Source: Clostridium folliculivorans
GTDB lineage: Bacteria > Bacillota > Clostridia > Clostridiales > Clostridiaceae
Assembly (NCBI RefSeq): GCF_024341905.1
Contig: NZ_BQXY01000007.1
Span: forward strand, 1-64,000
Length of the DNA stretch: 64,000 nt
Reading direction: 5' to 3'
In this document: positions 7,501 to 16,516 of the stretch, piece after piece
Numbering within the stretch: position 1 is the stretch's first letter
How the letters are laid out: each line of letters begins with the position of its first letter
Notes under the pieces: model-generated
Told to the model about the DNA's origin: nothing
Databases searched by the model: none
The model's input: only the letters and a program-made list of their open reading frames with translations
Position numbers and translations under genes: made by a program

Positions 7501-10142
7501 TTAGGAGTAACAACATGGTTTTGCCCTGAATCACCTTGTGAGAATGCTGCATTTTTCTTATCCATATTGCCATATCCATCTAATGCATATGCAATAAAGC
7601 CTGAAGCTGAATTTATTCCAAGACTTGTTGCTGGTATTCCAAAATGTCCTAAAATACTAGTTGAATCTCCAAATGGATCATCTATAGTTTTTAACGCTGA
7701 CCAATCTCCATAGAAGCCCATATAAGGAACAACTAATTCTGGTGCATTAGAAGAAGCAAATTTTATGAAGCCTTCTACATAGTTTTGTTTAGTAAAGTTA
7801 TTAGGTAAGGTTATTGTAACTGTAACTTTTGCAGTTCCACTTGCAGGAACTGTTACTTTACTTACACTATATTTTATACTTGCACCACTAATAGCTTTTT
7901 CTGATGGTACTGCAGTTTTAGAGTTAGTAACTTCTGTAAGCACCCCAGTATCGCTTAAATCATAAGTGTAAGCGTCCTTGCCATAATTAGTTAGAGTAAG
8001 GTCAAAAGAAGCAGTTTGTCCAATTTGTCTTAAGGCAACTGCTGCGTTACCATTATCATCTGTGATAGTAACTTTATTCTTTATAGCTGACTCTATTTGA
8101 ATTAAACCTGCTCCTTGTCTTCTAGGAGAATAAGGAACCTTATTATTATACTTATCATACTGAACTTTTGCTGTATTTATAGTAGTCTTTTTAGCTAATT
8201 CAACTAAAGCTCTTCCTGTAATATCAGGATTATTTGCCTTAATAGCTTCTACTATCAATGCTTCTGAACCTGCTACATGCGGTGAAGCCATTGATGTTCC
8301 ACTCATTGATTGATACTTATTATCATTAGCCAAAGACCATATATTTCCTCCAGGTGCTGAAATCTCAGGCTTAAAATCTAATTCTGGTGTTGGTCCCCAG
8401 GATGTAAATGCTGATAAATCATTTGCATTTGGATTAACTACTGTTGTATATTTGTCATTAAAGTTTACCAAAAGTCCTTTAGCTATAAGATCTTTTAGCT
8501 TTGCTCCAGAAGAGTAAGATACATTTATACATGGAATAGTAACTCCTGGTTTTGCTGCAGTAGTAGGAATAGAATCATCACCTTCTGCATTATAGAAAAT
8601 AACTCCTATTGCTCCTGCTTTTTGAGCTGCAAGTTTTTTATTTCCAAAAGTACCGCTAACTTTTTGAACTAAAGCAATTTTCCCATCTAATCCTTTGCCA
8701 GAGAAATCATCTCCTGTTTCCTCTATAGTATTATTGCCTTGTCCACAATCCACTAGCTGATATCCTGCTTTACTTGTTAATACAGTTATTGGATCAAATT
8801 CACTCTTAGAATAAAGCATAAGTCCGGAATCGCTTCCAGCATTAAAATCAAAAGCTGGTCCTGTAATATTTGTATTCTCATAAGAAGCTACAGTAATCGC
8901 ATCTTTCGATACTCCTGGACTTCCTACAGTTGCCGTGTCAGGTGTTCCAAATAAATTTAAAGGTGGCACATTGTTTGCCGAATCACCTGTAGATGTAGCG
9001 GAATTTCCTGCTGATATTACTACAACAGTTCCATTATCAGTTGCATTTTTTACTGCTATTTGGGTTGGATCATTTGCATCTTGAAATCCTGCCACTGAGC
9101 CTAAACTCATATTTATTATATCTGCACCATGAAGAACTGAATCTTCTATGGCTGCTATAATATCATCATCATATGCACTTTTACTTCCAGGATTGTTTGT
9201 AAATACTTTCATAGCTAAAAGCTGAGCTTCAGGTGCTACACCTCGTACAGTGCTAAATGTATCAACTCCTGACTCTTTACCATTAGAAGCTACAATTCCT
9301 GCAACGTGCATTCCATGCATTTCAGTATTTGGATTTTTATCAATAACATCCTCTGTACCATCTGCAAAATTGTATCCATAAGGAACTTTTACAGAATAGA
9401 ACTTTCCTGGTCCTTTAGGAGTTGTAGATGTTATTTTTGCTTTTGAAGGATCTGTTATAGTAAGATCTTTGTGAGTATAGTCAATACCTGTATCCACAAT
9501 TGCAACTACCATTCCTTCACCTTTATACCCCAAGTCTTGCCATGTGCTATATGCTTGTGTCAATGTATCAGCAAACTTCATATCTGGATAATATGTTTTT
9601 GACTCTGTGACACTCTTAACACCTGAAATAGAACTGATCTTAGAAATATTAGATCTCTTAGTTTCAATACTAAATCCATTAACTAAGTAACCATAAGTTC
9701 TTCTTACCTTGGTACCAGTGATACCTTGGACCTTGTTTATGATTGCTGATTGAGAATCCTCAACCTTTTGAATCGCCCCTGTTACTGTCTTATTATTTAT
9801 TGGGCTAGCTGAAGAAATTCCCTTAGCATCTCCCTCACTTGCTGCCTTACCATCTAGCTGCACTATAACCCTTACTACTTCATTAGGATCTTTACCGTTA
9901 ATTTTTTTGGTATCATCCTCTTTAGTGTTTGCTAACTTGTCCACTACATTGCTAGAAGTATTAACTTTAAGCTTCTTCTCTGCATTCTGCTTTTTAATAC
10001 TTTCAATCAATTGCTGCTTAACTTTATTAGCATCTGGCTGATCTGCTGCTTTAGCTTGGATACTACCTATGTTGGTAAAGAAAGATGCAAAAAGTAAAAA
10101 AGCAACCAACAAAGAAAGTATCTTCTTATTAGTTTTTCTCAA
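4551..10142 (-). CDS. Cell-wall anchored subtilisin-like serine protease (S8 family)
   Basis: 1863 residues. Residues 1-32 are a signal peptide. An I9-type propeptide follows (about 85-185). The catalytic domain has Asp217 (AIVDTGID), His276 (HGMHVAG), oxyanion Asn380 (ISAGN) and Ser617 (SGTSMASPHVAG); a PA domain is inserted at about 450-570. Beyond it come a fibronectin-like segment and several Ig-like beta modules (about 1000-1600) with recurring DKTGN/DNTGT-type loops. The C-terminus has a Ser/Thr/Gly-rich wall-spanning stretch, the sortase motif IPKTG (1830-1834), a hydrophobic helix and RRKRLS. The layout matches lactocepin and C5a-peptidase-like proteases that degrade proteins at the cell surface. 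Ile replaces the usual Leu in LPXTG. It stands alone between two terminators. Confidence 0.93.
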   Translation of the reverse strand: MRKTNKKILSLLVAFLLFASFFTNIGSIQAKAADQPDANKVKQQLIESIKKQNAEKKLKVNTSSNVVDKLANTKEDDTKKINGKDPNEVVRVIVQLDGKAASEGDAKGISSASPINNKTVTGAIQKVEDSQSAIINKVQGITGTKVRRTYGYLVNGFSIETKRSNISKISSISGVKSVTESKTYYPDMKFADTLTQAYSTWQDLGYKGEGMVVAIVDTGIDYTHKDLTITDPSKAKITSTTPKGPGKFYSVKVPYGYNFADGTEDVIDKNPNTEMHGMHVAGIVASNGKESGVDTFSTVRGVAPEAQLLAMKVFTNNPGSKSAYDDDIIAAIEDSVLHGADIINMSLGSVAGFQDANDPTQIAVKNATDNGTVVVISAGNSATSTGDSANNVPPLNLFGTPDTATVGSPGVSKDAITVASYENTNITGPAFDFNAGSDSGLMLYSKSEFDPITVLTSKAGYQLVDCGQGNNTIEETGDDFSGKGLDGKIALVQKVSGTFGNKKLAAQKAGAIGVIFYNAEGDDSIPTTAAKPGVTIPCINVSYSSGAKLKDLIAKGLLVNFNDKYTTVVNPNANDLSAFTSWGPTPELDFKPEISAPGGNIWSLANDNKYQSMSGTSMASPHVAGSEALIVEAIKANNPDITGRALVELAKKTTINTAKVQYDKYNNKVPYSPRRQGAGLIQIESAIKNKVTITDDNGNAAVALRQIGQTASFDLTLTNYGKDAYTYDLSDTGVLTEVTNSKTAVPSEKAISGASIKYSVSKVTVPASGTAKVTVTITLPNNFTKQNYVEGFIKFASSNAPELVVPYMGFYGDWSALKTIDDPFGDSTSILGHFGIPATSLGINSASGFIAYALDGYGNMDKKNAAFSQGDSGQNHVVTPNLYMLRNAKTLQVQVLDKDKKVLRTISSENKIVKNTLEDELAKSVLGTIDNQGTWDGTLYNSETGKYDTAPDGQYYIRANTTTDIANSTTQSVDLPVKIDSEAPGIEITSAKVAPTGTYKLQWKVKDNDTGANGIFAIAVNGEVLSDEQMAEVALDKDTFSIDLQLKDNTINSIMIAGTDYASNVGINGIDVKTGAVPEVYLANLQNGDKFNTNKIKIAGEVQTDVKTLTINGSEVTLDTDGLFDEEVTLKEGNNTINIVAKDKNGTEVYNQNYSVSVDTIKPVISITSPTPSSDGYIYTDKHNIAISGKVNDASTIKLTANDVPVKINGDGTFTANVGVDGNTLVQILAEDSYQNVSEKDLTVISSVNSDPFELSFDNLASFAVLTPKDANKDIYTVTGKVNHKVPVFKINDQNVTVKDDLTFSADVKLAQGNNIVKVYAEDNTGTVVFNYSYKILYDSTAPKLVVSNPVARADGNVYTNQDSITLKGLVNDNTFGYSLFVNGNAVLSYDRYPATGEAPDKPFSYAVPLTSDKSIIKVELVDEFGNTTQDIINVVKDKVAPKAATLKVSNTQLTNKDVNVTIATDSSDKDIDKVEYSFDNNVYLPYSDAIKIVSNGKVYAKVTDYAGNSTISSIDISNIDKTSPVITVSGVEDGKTYINTVITPKVTTDKDAAIALELDGKSYDGTTAISSLGNHKLTITATDKTGNATVKDISFVLTAQTTADTTSLVKYIDSLIDQSKPGDKITVDSTNVPTVSSSIFKALKGADVLASFNTSSPLGAVTWTFNGKDITNTETSVDLGLNATAPSADAIKKLDGNSQIFSFKFEGNLPGKAVVSLPVDTSKIDISKPIYLYHYNPDAKSVDKVGDALTAYKKGSLYYVDITITHCSDYFLSLNGEVKVAATNPTKPNTGTGSNTGNTNTGSTNTGTTSSSTTNSGSTTTSTSTPATIPKTGSVIDSNILIVFGILAIAGGAVIIRRKRLS

Positions 10143-10550
10143 TATATTACCCCCTTTTAATTTATAATAGACTATTATAAAACCTCATAATAACTTGTAT
10201 TAAAGGTCTTAATCTGCACTTCAAAATGTAAGTTATAACCCTCGCAAACTTTCTATTTCTATGTATAAAAGGTTGCTTTATGGAAATAAAGAACATTTAT
10301 AGTACATTACAACATTTTATTCCATATTTTACTAATTATCAATACTTATTTCTTTTCTAGGTTATTTTTATTAATTAATCAATGAAATCGATACAATTTT
10401 AATACTTTTTACAGTATTATTGTTTTTTATAAAATTATTTTATTTAGACAACCATAAAAAAACTGCTGATGAGCCTTTCATTTGTTAACTTTTTTTGCCA
10501 GATCCCTTCCCTAAGCGTATGTAATGAAACCATTGCAGTTAATAAAGAAT
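10143..10550. other. Intergenic region upstream of the subtilase gene
   Basis: About 400 AT-rich bases. The subtilase start is preceded by AAAGGGGG-type sequence on the minus strand. A degenerate hairpin-plus-tail around 10455-10545 (AAAAAACTGCTGATGAG, then TCCCTTCCCTAAGCGTATGTAATG) faintly resembles family C. No gene is seen. Confidence 0.4.
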
Positions 10551-10581
10551 AAAAAAGCAACCTCATAAAGGTTGCTTTTTT
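10551..10581 (-). terminator. Terminator of the sucrose operon
   Basis: Minus strand AAAAAAGCAACC pairs perfectly with GGTTGCTTTTTT around a 7-base loop, two bases beyond the scrB stop codon. Confidence 0.9.
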
Positions 10582-10582
10582 A

Positions 10583-12055
10583 CTAGTAAGTCCATAATGT
10601 TGCTTTATTTAGTTGCACTTTGTTGTCTTTAGCTATAAATCTTATATTCTTACTTTCTATACTTGGGAATATTCTTAAAGTAAACACTTCTTCTCCATCA
10701 TTTATAAATATCTCTAGAGAAGACCTATCTGAAAAAATTTGAAGTTTTAACTTATTACTGATATTTAACTTACACTGCCTTTTACCCCCAAGATACTTTC
10801 CTGAACTAGTTCTATCTACAGTAAATAAATTAGTTTTAGAGCTGAAGTTAAGTAGAGTGTATTCCGAATCATCAGCGGAGCATCTTAATTTAATTCCTAT
10901 ATCTTGAGATTCTTCTATATCAAACTCCAAAATTAGTTCATAAACATCACCGTAAAAATTCTCTAAAGTCATTTCACAATTGTTAATATCTACATTTTCC
11001 ACTGAAACTTTTTCTTTTCTTAGTTTTTCTAATTCTTTTGGAACTCTCTGGTATAGCTTTTCTTCCTTAAGCTCAAGTATTCTAGGTAGTGTAAGCATAT
11101 GCATCCATCCAAAATCCTTAGTTGGTTGTTCCTCTTCTTCTGGCATCCCCATCCAACCATACATTACTCTTCTTGAAGAGTAGTCTTCACAACTCTGCGG
11201 CGCATAAAACTCAAAACCTCTGTCTAACTCATTAAAGCTTCCATGCTCCATAGCTCCTGTCCTATAATCTAACTTACCTGTAAAGTATCCTGCTTGATAT
11301 CTATTGTTGTATAATATATCTTGCTCTTTAATACCTTGAGGACAAGTTATTAATACGTCCTTATCACCAATAGAAAATAAATCAGGACATTCCCACATAT
11401 ATCCCATAGCTTTGTTTCCATTTATGTTACTGCCCGAAACTACTCCAACTAACTCCCAATCCCTGAGATTCTCTGATCTATATAATAACACTCTTCCTTC
11501 TAAATCATCAGTTTGAGCGCCTAAAAGCATATAAAACAAGTTATTTTCTTTCCACACCTTAGGATCTCTAAAATGTGCTGTATATCCTTTAGGCTGAGAT
11601 TTTATTATTGGATTTTGCATATTCTTTTCTATGTTAATACCATCTTTAGAGCTGGCCATACACTGATAGGATTCTCTATTCCCTTCAGAGTTCTTTACAT
11701 TTCCAGTATAAAAAATCCTCATTTCATCGTTATATTCTATTGCACTTCCGGAATAGCATCCATGGGATTCATACCAGTTTGCCGGTACCAATCCAACTCT
11801 TAAATCTTCCCAATTCACTAAATCTTTAGATCTTAAATGGTACCAGTATTTTAAGCCATGGTTTGTTGAAAAAGGATGCCATTGATAAAACAAATGGTAG
11901 TACCCATTAAAGAATACAAATCCATTAGGATCATTAAGTAGTCCTACTTTTGGAGCTATATGAAATACAGGTCTATAATAATCACTTTCAACTACACCTA
12001 TTTTTTTATCAATTTCTTCTAAGGCGCTGTCTATTAATTTCTTTTCTTCAATCAA
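10583..12055 (-). CDS. scrB: Sucrose-6-phosphate hydrolase (GH32)
   Basis: 490 residues. GH32 signatures are intact: the nucleophile Asp42 in NDPNG, Asp164 in RDPKVW (transition-state stabiliser) and the acid/base Glu222 in ECPDLF. A five-bladed propeller is followed by the family's C-terminal beta-sandwich. In the cytoplasm it would split sucrose-6-phosphate from ScrA into glucose-6-phosphate and fructose. It starts with TTG behind AGGTGATC, 10 bases after the scrK stop, and is the last gene of the operon. Activity on other fructosides is possible, but the scrA and scrK neighbours favour sucrose. Confidence 0.93.
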   Translation of the reverse strand: MIEEKKLIDSALEEIDKKIGVVESDYYRPVFHIAPKVGLLNDPNGFVFFNGYYHLFYQWHPFSTNHGLKYWYHLRSKDLVNWEDLRVGLVPANWYESHGCYSGSAIEYNDEMRIFYTGNVKNSEGNRESYQCMASSKDGINIEKNMQNPIIKSQPKGYTAHFRDPKVWKENNLFYMLLGAQTDDLEGRVLLYRSENLRDWELVGVVSGSNINGNKAMGYMWECPDLFSIGDKDVLITCPQGIKEQDILYNNRYQAGYFTGKLDYRTGAMEHGSFNELDRGFEFYAPQSCEDYSSRRVMYGWMGMPEEEEQPTKDFGWMHMLTLPRILELKEEKLYQRVPKELEKLRKEKVSVENVDINNCEMTLENFYGDVYELILEFDIEESQDIGIKLRCSADDSEYTLLNFSSKTNLFTVDRTSSGKYLGGKRQCKLNISNKLKLQIFSDRSSLEIFINDGEEVFTLRIFPSIESKNIRFIAKDNKVQLNKATLWTY

Positions 12056-12065
12056 TATGGATCAC

Positions 12066-13022
12066 CTACCTAAAATCATTAACTTCTTGTAATGTTGGTA
12101 AAGCTGCTATTGCTCCAAGCTTAGTGCATACTATTGCCCCTACTTTATTTGCGAAAGCTATTACCTCTTTCATCGTATCAAGGTCTCTCACACTAACCTT
12201 AGGCTCTTCTACAGTCGCTAATCTATATAAAACCGCTCCTACAAAGGCGTCTCCTGCTCCAGTTGAATCTATAGATTTTATATTAATGCTCCTTATAATA
12301 TCAACAAGACTTCCATCTGTAATCATAGTTCCTTCTTTTCCTAGGGTAACTGCTACAATACTATTTCCAATTAAAGCGATTTCTTTTGCAGCCTCTTCTA
12401 CATTACTTTTCCCTGATATAAGTAATGCTTCTTCATCGCTTACCTTTACAAAATCCGCATGCTTCATGCACCATCTAGATACTTCAACAAACTCTTTAGT
12501 TCTTCCACGCCAAAGGTCAGTTCTGAAGTTAGGATCAAAGGAGATAAACGTACCTTTAACCTTAGCTTTTTCCATTAGTTCAGTATAAGTTGCTTTTAAG
12601 CTGCCTCCTAATAAAGCTGTTGCGGAGCCAAAATGAATTATCTTACCATTAATAACTTCTATTTGTTCTAACTCACTTAGCTCATAATTTTCATCTGCTC
12701 CCCTATTAAATATGAAGTCTCTTTCCCCATTGTCTTTTAAAGAAACAAATGCCAAGGTTGTATTTTGCTTTTCTATAAACTTCATGTAGGATGTATTAAC
12801 TCCAACAGCTTTAATCGTGTCCTTTAAGAACACACCAAAGGAATCAGCTCCTACACTTCCTCCAAAATAAGCACTTCCCCCTAGCTTTGCAATGGAAGCA
12901 GTTACGTTTGCAGGAGCACCTCCTGCTTTCTTGATAAAATTGCTCCCCTCAATCAAACTGCTATTTATATCAGAGCTAATAAAATCTATAAGCAATTCCC
13001 CTATGCAAAAAATGTTATTCAT
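12066..13022 (-). CDS. scrK: Fructokinase (PfkB family)
   Basis: 318 residues from the ATG at 13022, which has AAGGAG at the right distance; the open frame runs eight codons further upstream. PfkB/ribokinase features are clear: the sugar-binding GGAPANVTASIAKLGG near the N-terminus and the catalytic-base motif DSTGAGDAFVGA with Asp258. It would phosphorylate the fructose released by ScrB to fructose-6-phosphate. It lies between scrA and scrB on the same strand and may also be transcribed from its own promoter at 13084-13113. Confidence 0.92.
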   Translation of the reverse strand: MNNIFCIGELLIDFISSDINSSLIEGSNFIKKAGGAPANVTASIAKLGGSAYFGGSVGADSFGVFLKDTIKAVGVNTSYMKFIEKQNTTLAFVSLKDNGERDFIFNRGADENYELSELEQIEVINGKIIHFGSATALLGGSLKATYTELMEKAKVKGTFISFDPNFRTDLWRGRTKEFVEVSRWCMKHADFVKVSDEEALLISGKSNVEEAAKEIALIGNSIVAVTLGKEGTMITDGSLVDIIRSINIKSIDSTGAGDAFVGAVLYRLATVEEPKVSVRDLDTMKEVIAFANKVGAIVCTKLGAIAALPTLQEVNDFR

Positions 13023-13083
13023 AAAATCATACTCCTTATTAAACAAAAGATTAGTTACAGTAATTTACATTTAATTTTATTAT

Positions 13084-13113
13084 ATCATAATTGAATTTGT
13101 AAACGTACGTCAA
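13084..13113 (-). promoter_or_regulatory. Internal scrKB promoter with cre-like site
   Basis: Minus strand TTGACG (13108-13113), an 18-base spacer and TATGAT (13084-13089). Overlapping the -35 is TTGTAAACGTACGTCAA (plus strand 13097-13113), close to a catabolite-responsive or LacI-family operator. This would allow scrK-scrB expression separate from scrA. The operator assignment is inferred. Confidence 0.5.
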
Positions 13114-13198
13114 TTATCATTGAGGTTTATTGCCCCATATCTCAATAATACAATCTTAAAATACATACGATGTTTTAAAATGAAGGTTATATATCATA

Positions 13199-13232
13199 AT
13201 TAAGCATGCACCAATTTTAGTGCATGCTTAAT
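13199..13232 (-). terminator. Hairpin after scrA
   Basis: Perfect 13-base arms (ATTAAGCATGCAC and complement) five bases beyond the scrA stop. The T tract is poor, so it may be a partial terminator or an RNA-stabilising hairpin between scrA and scrK. Confidence 0.6.
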
Positions 13233-13237
13233 CAATA

Positions 13238-15100
13238 CTAAATTGTTATCTTTATAATCTCTTCTAAACTATTTTTATAGCCTTCGTTTGTAACATTAAT
13301 AGAAGAAAAATCATCAGAATTTGTTATGATTACTGGAGTAATTGGTGAAAAGTTATTTTTCTTTATAAAGTCTACATCAACTTCTGCAAGTAGATCTCCT
13401 TGCCTTACTATATCTCCACTCTCTACATAAACCTTAAAGCCTTCTCCATTTAACTTAACTGTATTGATACCTATGTGAATTAGAACTTCTGTGCCTTTTG
13501 ATGAAGTTATTGCAATAGCATGCTTTGTATCAAATACTGCTGATACTGTACCACTTACTGGTGCTACAACTTTTCCTTCCTTAGGATATATAGCAATACC
13601 CTTTCCTATAACTCCTGAAGAGAATGTTGCATCTGGAACATCCTTCAGTTGAACAACATCTCCAGTCATTGGGCTTTTTACAACTTCTATCACTGACTTC
13701 TCAATGTTATCTTTTTCGTTTTTACTGCTTTCATCTTCTTCTTTAAAGCCTAGTATAAAAGTCACTATAAATGCTCCCCCAAAAGCTATTAGCATCCCAA
13801 TGATATAATTAATCATTGTAGAACCTGTTACTAAAGCTATTCCCGGTATGCCAGTTACCCCTATTCCACTCATTCCAACTTTCATTAAAGCAACATAGCC
13901 ACCACCTAAGGCACCACCAATTGCCGCTGCTATAAATGGTCTTACTAACTTTAAGTTAACTCCAAATATAGCTGCCTCTGTAATTCCTAGTAAACATGAA
14001 ACTGATGCGGGCATAGCAATGGCTTTCAGCTTCTCATTTTTAGTCTTAAAATATACTGCAAGCGCTGCACCTCCTTGAGCAACATTTGCCATTGCCCATA
14101 TTGGTAGTAAGAAGTTAACCCCTATAGCCTTGTTTGCTATTAGTCCAGCTTCTACTGCATGGAAGCTATGATGAACTCCTGTAATTACTATGGTTGAGTA
14201 CAATCCACCAAAAATTAATCCTGCAATCGGTCCTGCTGTGTTATATAAGCCTTGTAATCCAAAAGATATTCCATCACCTAAAAATCTTCCTAACGGTCCT
14301 ATTATCATAAATGAGAAGAATCCAGTTATCATCAAAGTTAAGAAAGGAGTAAGTAATATATCTAGTACATTTGGTACTACTTTTCTAAGTCCTCTTTCTA
14401 TATATGACATAATCCAAACCGCAATAAGTATTGGGAGAACTGTGCCTTGATAACCTACCATCCCTATATTAAATCCAAGTATATTTATATACTTTTCGAT
14501 TCCGCCTCCAACATTCCAAGCATTTTGGAGATTTGGATGTATTAATATTCCGCCTAGCGCTGCAGCTAAAAATGGATTAGCCCCAAACTCCTTAGCCGCT
14601 GAAAATGCTATAAGCACAGGTAAGAAAACAAAGGCAGCATTTGAGAACATATCAAGAAGCTGGAATACTCCACTCTTTCCTTCTAGCCAGCCAAATTTTG
14701 TACACATACCAAGAACCCCCATAAGAAGTCCTGATGCAACTATTGCTGGTATAATTGGTACAAATATATTGGATAACATTCTTGCAAATCTTTGTAGAGG
14801 ATTCATCTTCTTTGTAGCAGCTTTTTTCTGATCATTGATTGTTGATTGTTGAATTGATGTTCCTTTTATAAGCTCTTCATAAACTTTATTAACTGCTCCT
14901 TGCCCTATTATAACTTGGTATTGTCCAGAGCTTAAAAAGGCTCCTTTTACTCCATCTAAATCTTCCAATTCTTTTGTCTTTGCTAAAGAATCATTATTCA
15001 GAACAAATCTTAATCTAGTAGCACAGTGTGTAACACTTTCTATATTCTTCTCTCCTCCTAAAAGAGGTACGATATCTAAGGCTAATCTTTTATAATCCAT
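13238..15100 (-). CDS. scrA: Sucrose-specific PTS transporter, EIIBCA
   Basis: 620 residues from the ATG at 15100, preferred to the upstream GTG at 15112 because AGGAAGGTGG then sits at normal distance. Domains in order: EIIB (1-85) with phospho-Cys26 in THCATRLRF; EIIC with about ten membrane segments (105-450), including the GVHHSFHAVE region; EIIA (470-615) with His542 in EVLIHIGINTV. It takes up sucrose and phosphorylates it at the expense of PEP. The order fits the glucose/sucrose/beta-glucoside PTS family; the specificity comes from scrB and scrK next door. Expression is controlled by the leader RAT/terminator at 15157-15348. Confidence 0.9.
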   Translation of the reverse strand: MDYKRLALDIVPLLGGEKNIESVTHCATRLRFVLNNDSLAKTKELEDLDGVKGAFLSSGQYQVIIGQGAVNKVYEELIKGTSIQQSTINDQKKAATKKMNPLQRFARMLSNIFVPIIPAIVASGLLMGVLGMCTKFGWLEGKSGVFQLLDMFSNAAFVFLPVLIAFSAAKEFGANPFLAAALGGILIHPNLQNAWNVGGGIEKYINILGFNIGMVGYQGTVLPILIAVWIMSYIERGLRKVVPNVLDILLTPFLTLMITGFFSFMIIGPLGRFLGDGISFGLQGLYNTAGPIAGLIFGGLYSTIVITGVHHSFHAVEAGLIANKAIGVNFLLPIWAMANVAQGGAALAVYFKTKNEKLKAIAMPASVSCLLGITEAAIFGVNLKLVRPFIAAAIGGALGGGYVALMKVGMSGIGVTGIPGIALVTGSTMINYIIGMLIAFGGAFIVTFILGFKEEDESSKNEKDNIEKSVIEVVKSPMTGDVVQLKDVPDATFSSGVIGKGIAIYPKEGKVVAPVSGTVSAVFDTKHAIAITSSKGTEVLIHIGINTVKLNGEGFKVYVESGDIVRQGDLLAEVDVDFIKKNNFSPITPVIITNSDDFSSINVTNEGYKNSLEEIIKITI

Positions 15101-15156
15101 TGATTCATCCACCTTCCTACATAAGTAATGTAAGCTTAAATTTTAATTTTTAAACA

Positions 15157-15348
15157 AAAAAAATAACCTAAACTGAAGCAATTTATAGATACTAGATTTA
15201 TCAGAGCATCTAGTCTACTATTGCTACAATTTAGGTTTTGCCTGCAGTTGTATATTTTTTCTTTACCTTATTATGTGATAGCTTTTTAAGTTCTTTCTTT
15301 GCTATCAACACTATAAGGTAAATCTGAATTTAAACTCAGTAACAATCC
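15157..15348 (-). promoter_or_regulatory. scrA leader: split RAT antiterminator and terminator
   Basis: Minus strand: GGATTGTTACTG (15337-15348) is the 5' half of a BglG/LicT-type RAT and CTGCAGGCAAAACC (15234-15247) is the 3' half. They are usually adjacent but here are 89 bases apart; the gap folds as a near-perfect 20-base stem (TTACCTTATAGTGTTGATAGC with GCTATCACATAATAAGGTAA). The 3' half overlaps the terminator, whose stem pairs AACCTAAATTG..AGCAAT with ATTGCTTCAGTTTAGGTT before a T run near 15160. ScrT binding the RAT should block this terminator. Confidence 0.75.
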
Positions 15349-15451
15349 TAAAGCTTCTATTTAATTTTAGACCTAATTATTCTTAAATTTTCTAAAGAAT
15401 ACAGTTAGCTTAATGAACCTGAAACATATCAACTACTATTTCAATAATAGT

Positions 15452-16303
15452 TTACGTATTACTTGCAACTGATTTGTCTTTAGTAAGTCTTTGCACATGA
15501 AGTACTAGATATACCATTTCTTCACTTGTTAGCTCGTAATCATAAGTAATTTTTATATAATCCCTTATCTTTTTTACGCAAAGATATGATTCATTATATT
15601 TATCCTTTACCACTTCATACAGGCTATCGTCTCCTGACAATTCTTGCTTCTTGCTAAACATTCTTTGTGCAAAAAACTTAAGGTGGGTTACAAATCTATG
15701 AAAACTCAAAGCTTCCTCATCAACATCTATCTTATAATGATACTTTACTATGCTCAAAATATCTTGTATAAGCTTTGTTATATTCATAGTGTTTGGCATA
15801 CTTTCACCAAGTGTTGCATTAATTATGTGTAATGCAATGAATCCCGCCTCATCTTCTGGCAAATCAACTCCAAGCTTATATTTAATATAATTAATAGACC
15901 ATATGCCTATAGAATATTCTTTTCTATATATTCTTTTTATCTCCCATAACATTTCATTTTTTATCGGTAAACCCTTTTTCATTCTTTTCATTGCAAAGTT
16001 TAAATGATCTGTTAGAGCTAAAAAGATTACATCTTCAAATTTTTTCTCCAATGTCTTTTCTGCGTATTTTATAATGTTCCTTGATATCTCCACATATTCC
16101 ATAGGTGTTTCATTTAAGAGACTTTTAAAGCGTTCAGATGCATTTTTACTATCTAGTTTAAATATCTTTTCAATCTTTTTTTCTTCAATTTTATCACCAA
16201 ACACTTTTTTAAATGCAATTCCCTTACCCATTATTACTTGCTCAATACCATCTTCATCAATAATTGTAACAACATTATTATTTAAAATCTTTTCTATTTT
16301 CAT
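15452..16303 (-). CDS. scrT: BglG/LicT family transcriptional antiterminator
   Basis: 283 residues from the ATG at 16303, which has GGAG seven bases upstream; the open frame extends 21 codons further but without a ribosome site. Residues 1-55 form the CAT RNA-binding domain (MKIEKILNNNVVTIID, GKGIAFKK). Two PRD domains follow, with regulatory His residues in FIALHIIN, SFHRFVTHLKFF and VYLVLHVQRL. Phosphorylation by the PTS controls whether the dimer binds RAT RNA and prevents termination. It is first in the sucrose operon and has a RAT in its own leader (16391-16461), so it is autoregulated. Named scrT from context only. Confidence 0.9.
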   Translation of the reverse strand: MKIEKILNNNVVTIIDEDGIEQVIMGKGIAFKKVFGDKIEEKKIEKIFKLDSKNASERFKSLLNETPMEYVEISRNIIKYAEKTLEKKFEDVIFLALTDHLNFAMKRMKKGLPIKNEMLWEIKRIYRKEYSIGIWSINYIKYKLGVDLPEDEAGFIALHIINATLGESMPNTMNITKLIQDILSIVKYHYKIDVDEEALSFHRFVTHLKFFAQRMFSKKQELSGDDSLYEVVKDKYNESYLCVKKIRDYIKITYDYELTSEEMVYLVLHVQRLTKDKSVASNT

Positions 16304-16390
16304 GTTATCACTCCGGAGATTGTATTTTATCAACTCATACCCTATTAAGATTGATAATAATAGCATCTTTTATATTCCGCGGAAATATAA

Positions 16391-16461
16391 AAGACCTAAA
16401 TTAAAATATGCTGGAAAAACATACTTTAATTTAGGTCTTGCCTACTATGTAGTAACAATCC
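16391..16461 (-). promoter_or_regulatory. scrT leader: RAT and overlapping terminator
   Basis: Minus strand GGATTGTTACTACATAGTAG followed by GCAAGACC (16434-16461) is a complete RAT. Its 3' end overlaps a terminator whose 20-base arms (AAGACCTAAATTAAAGTATG and complement, one mismatch) span 16391-16439. A further near-palindrome centred on CCGCGG lies at 16367-16393. Confidence 0.85.
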
Positions 16462-16487
16462 TAATTAGTTTATTTGATTATGATTTA

Positions 16488-16515
16488 ATTATATCATCGC
16501 TGTAAACATTGTCAA
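16488..16515 (-). promoter_or_regulatory. Sucrose operon promoter with cre-like site
   Basis: Minus strand TTGACA (16510-16515), 16 bases, TATAAT (16488-16493). TGTAAACATTGTCA (plus strand 16501-16514) fits the catabolite-responsive element consensus except for one base and overlaps the -35, so CcpA repression is plausible. Confidence 0.8.
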
Positions 16516-16516
16516 G

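Noticed and set aside
10455..10545. Fifth family C unit
   Set aside because: Only loosely similar stem and tail; kept as a note in the intergenic entry.
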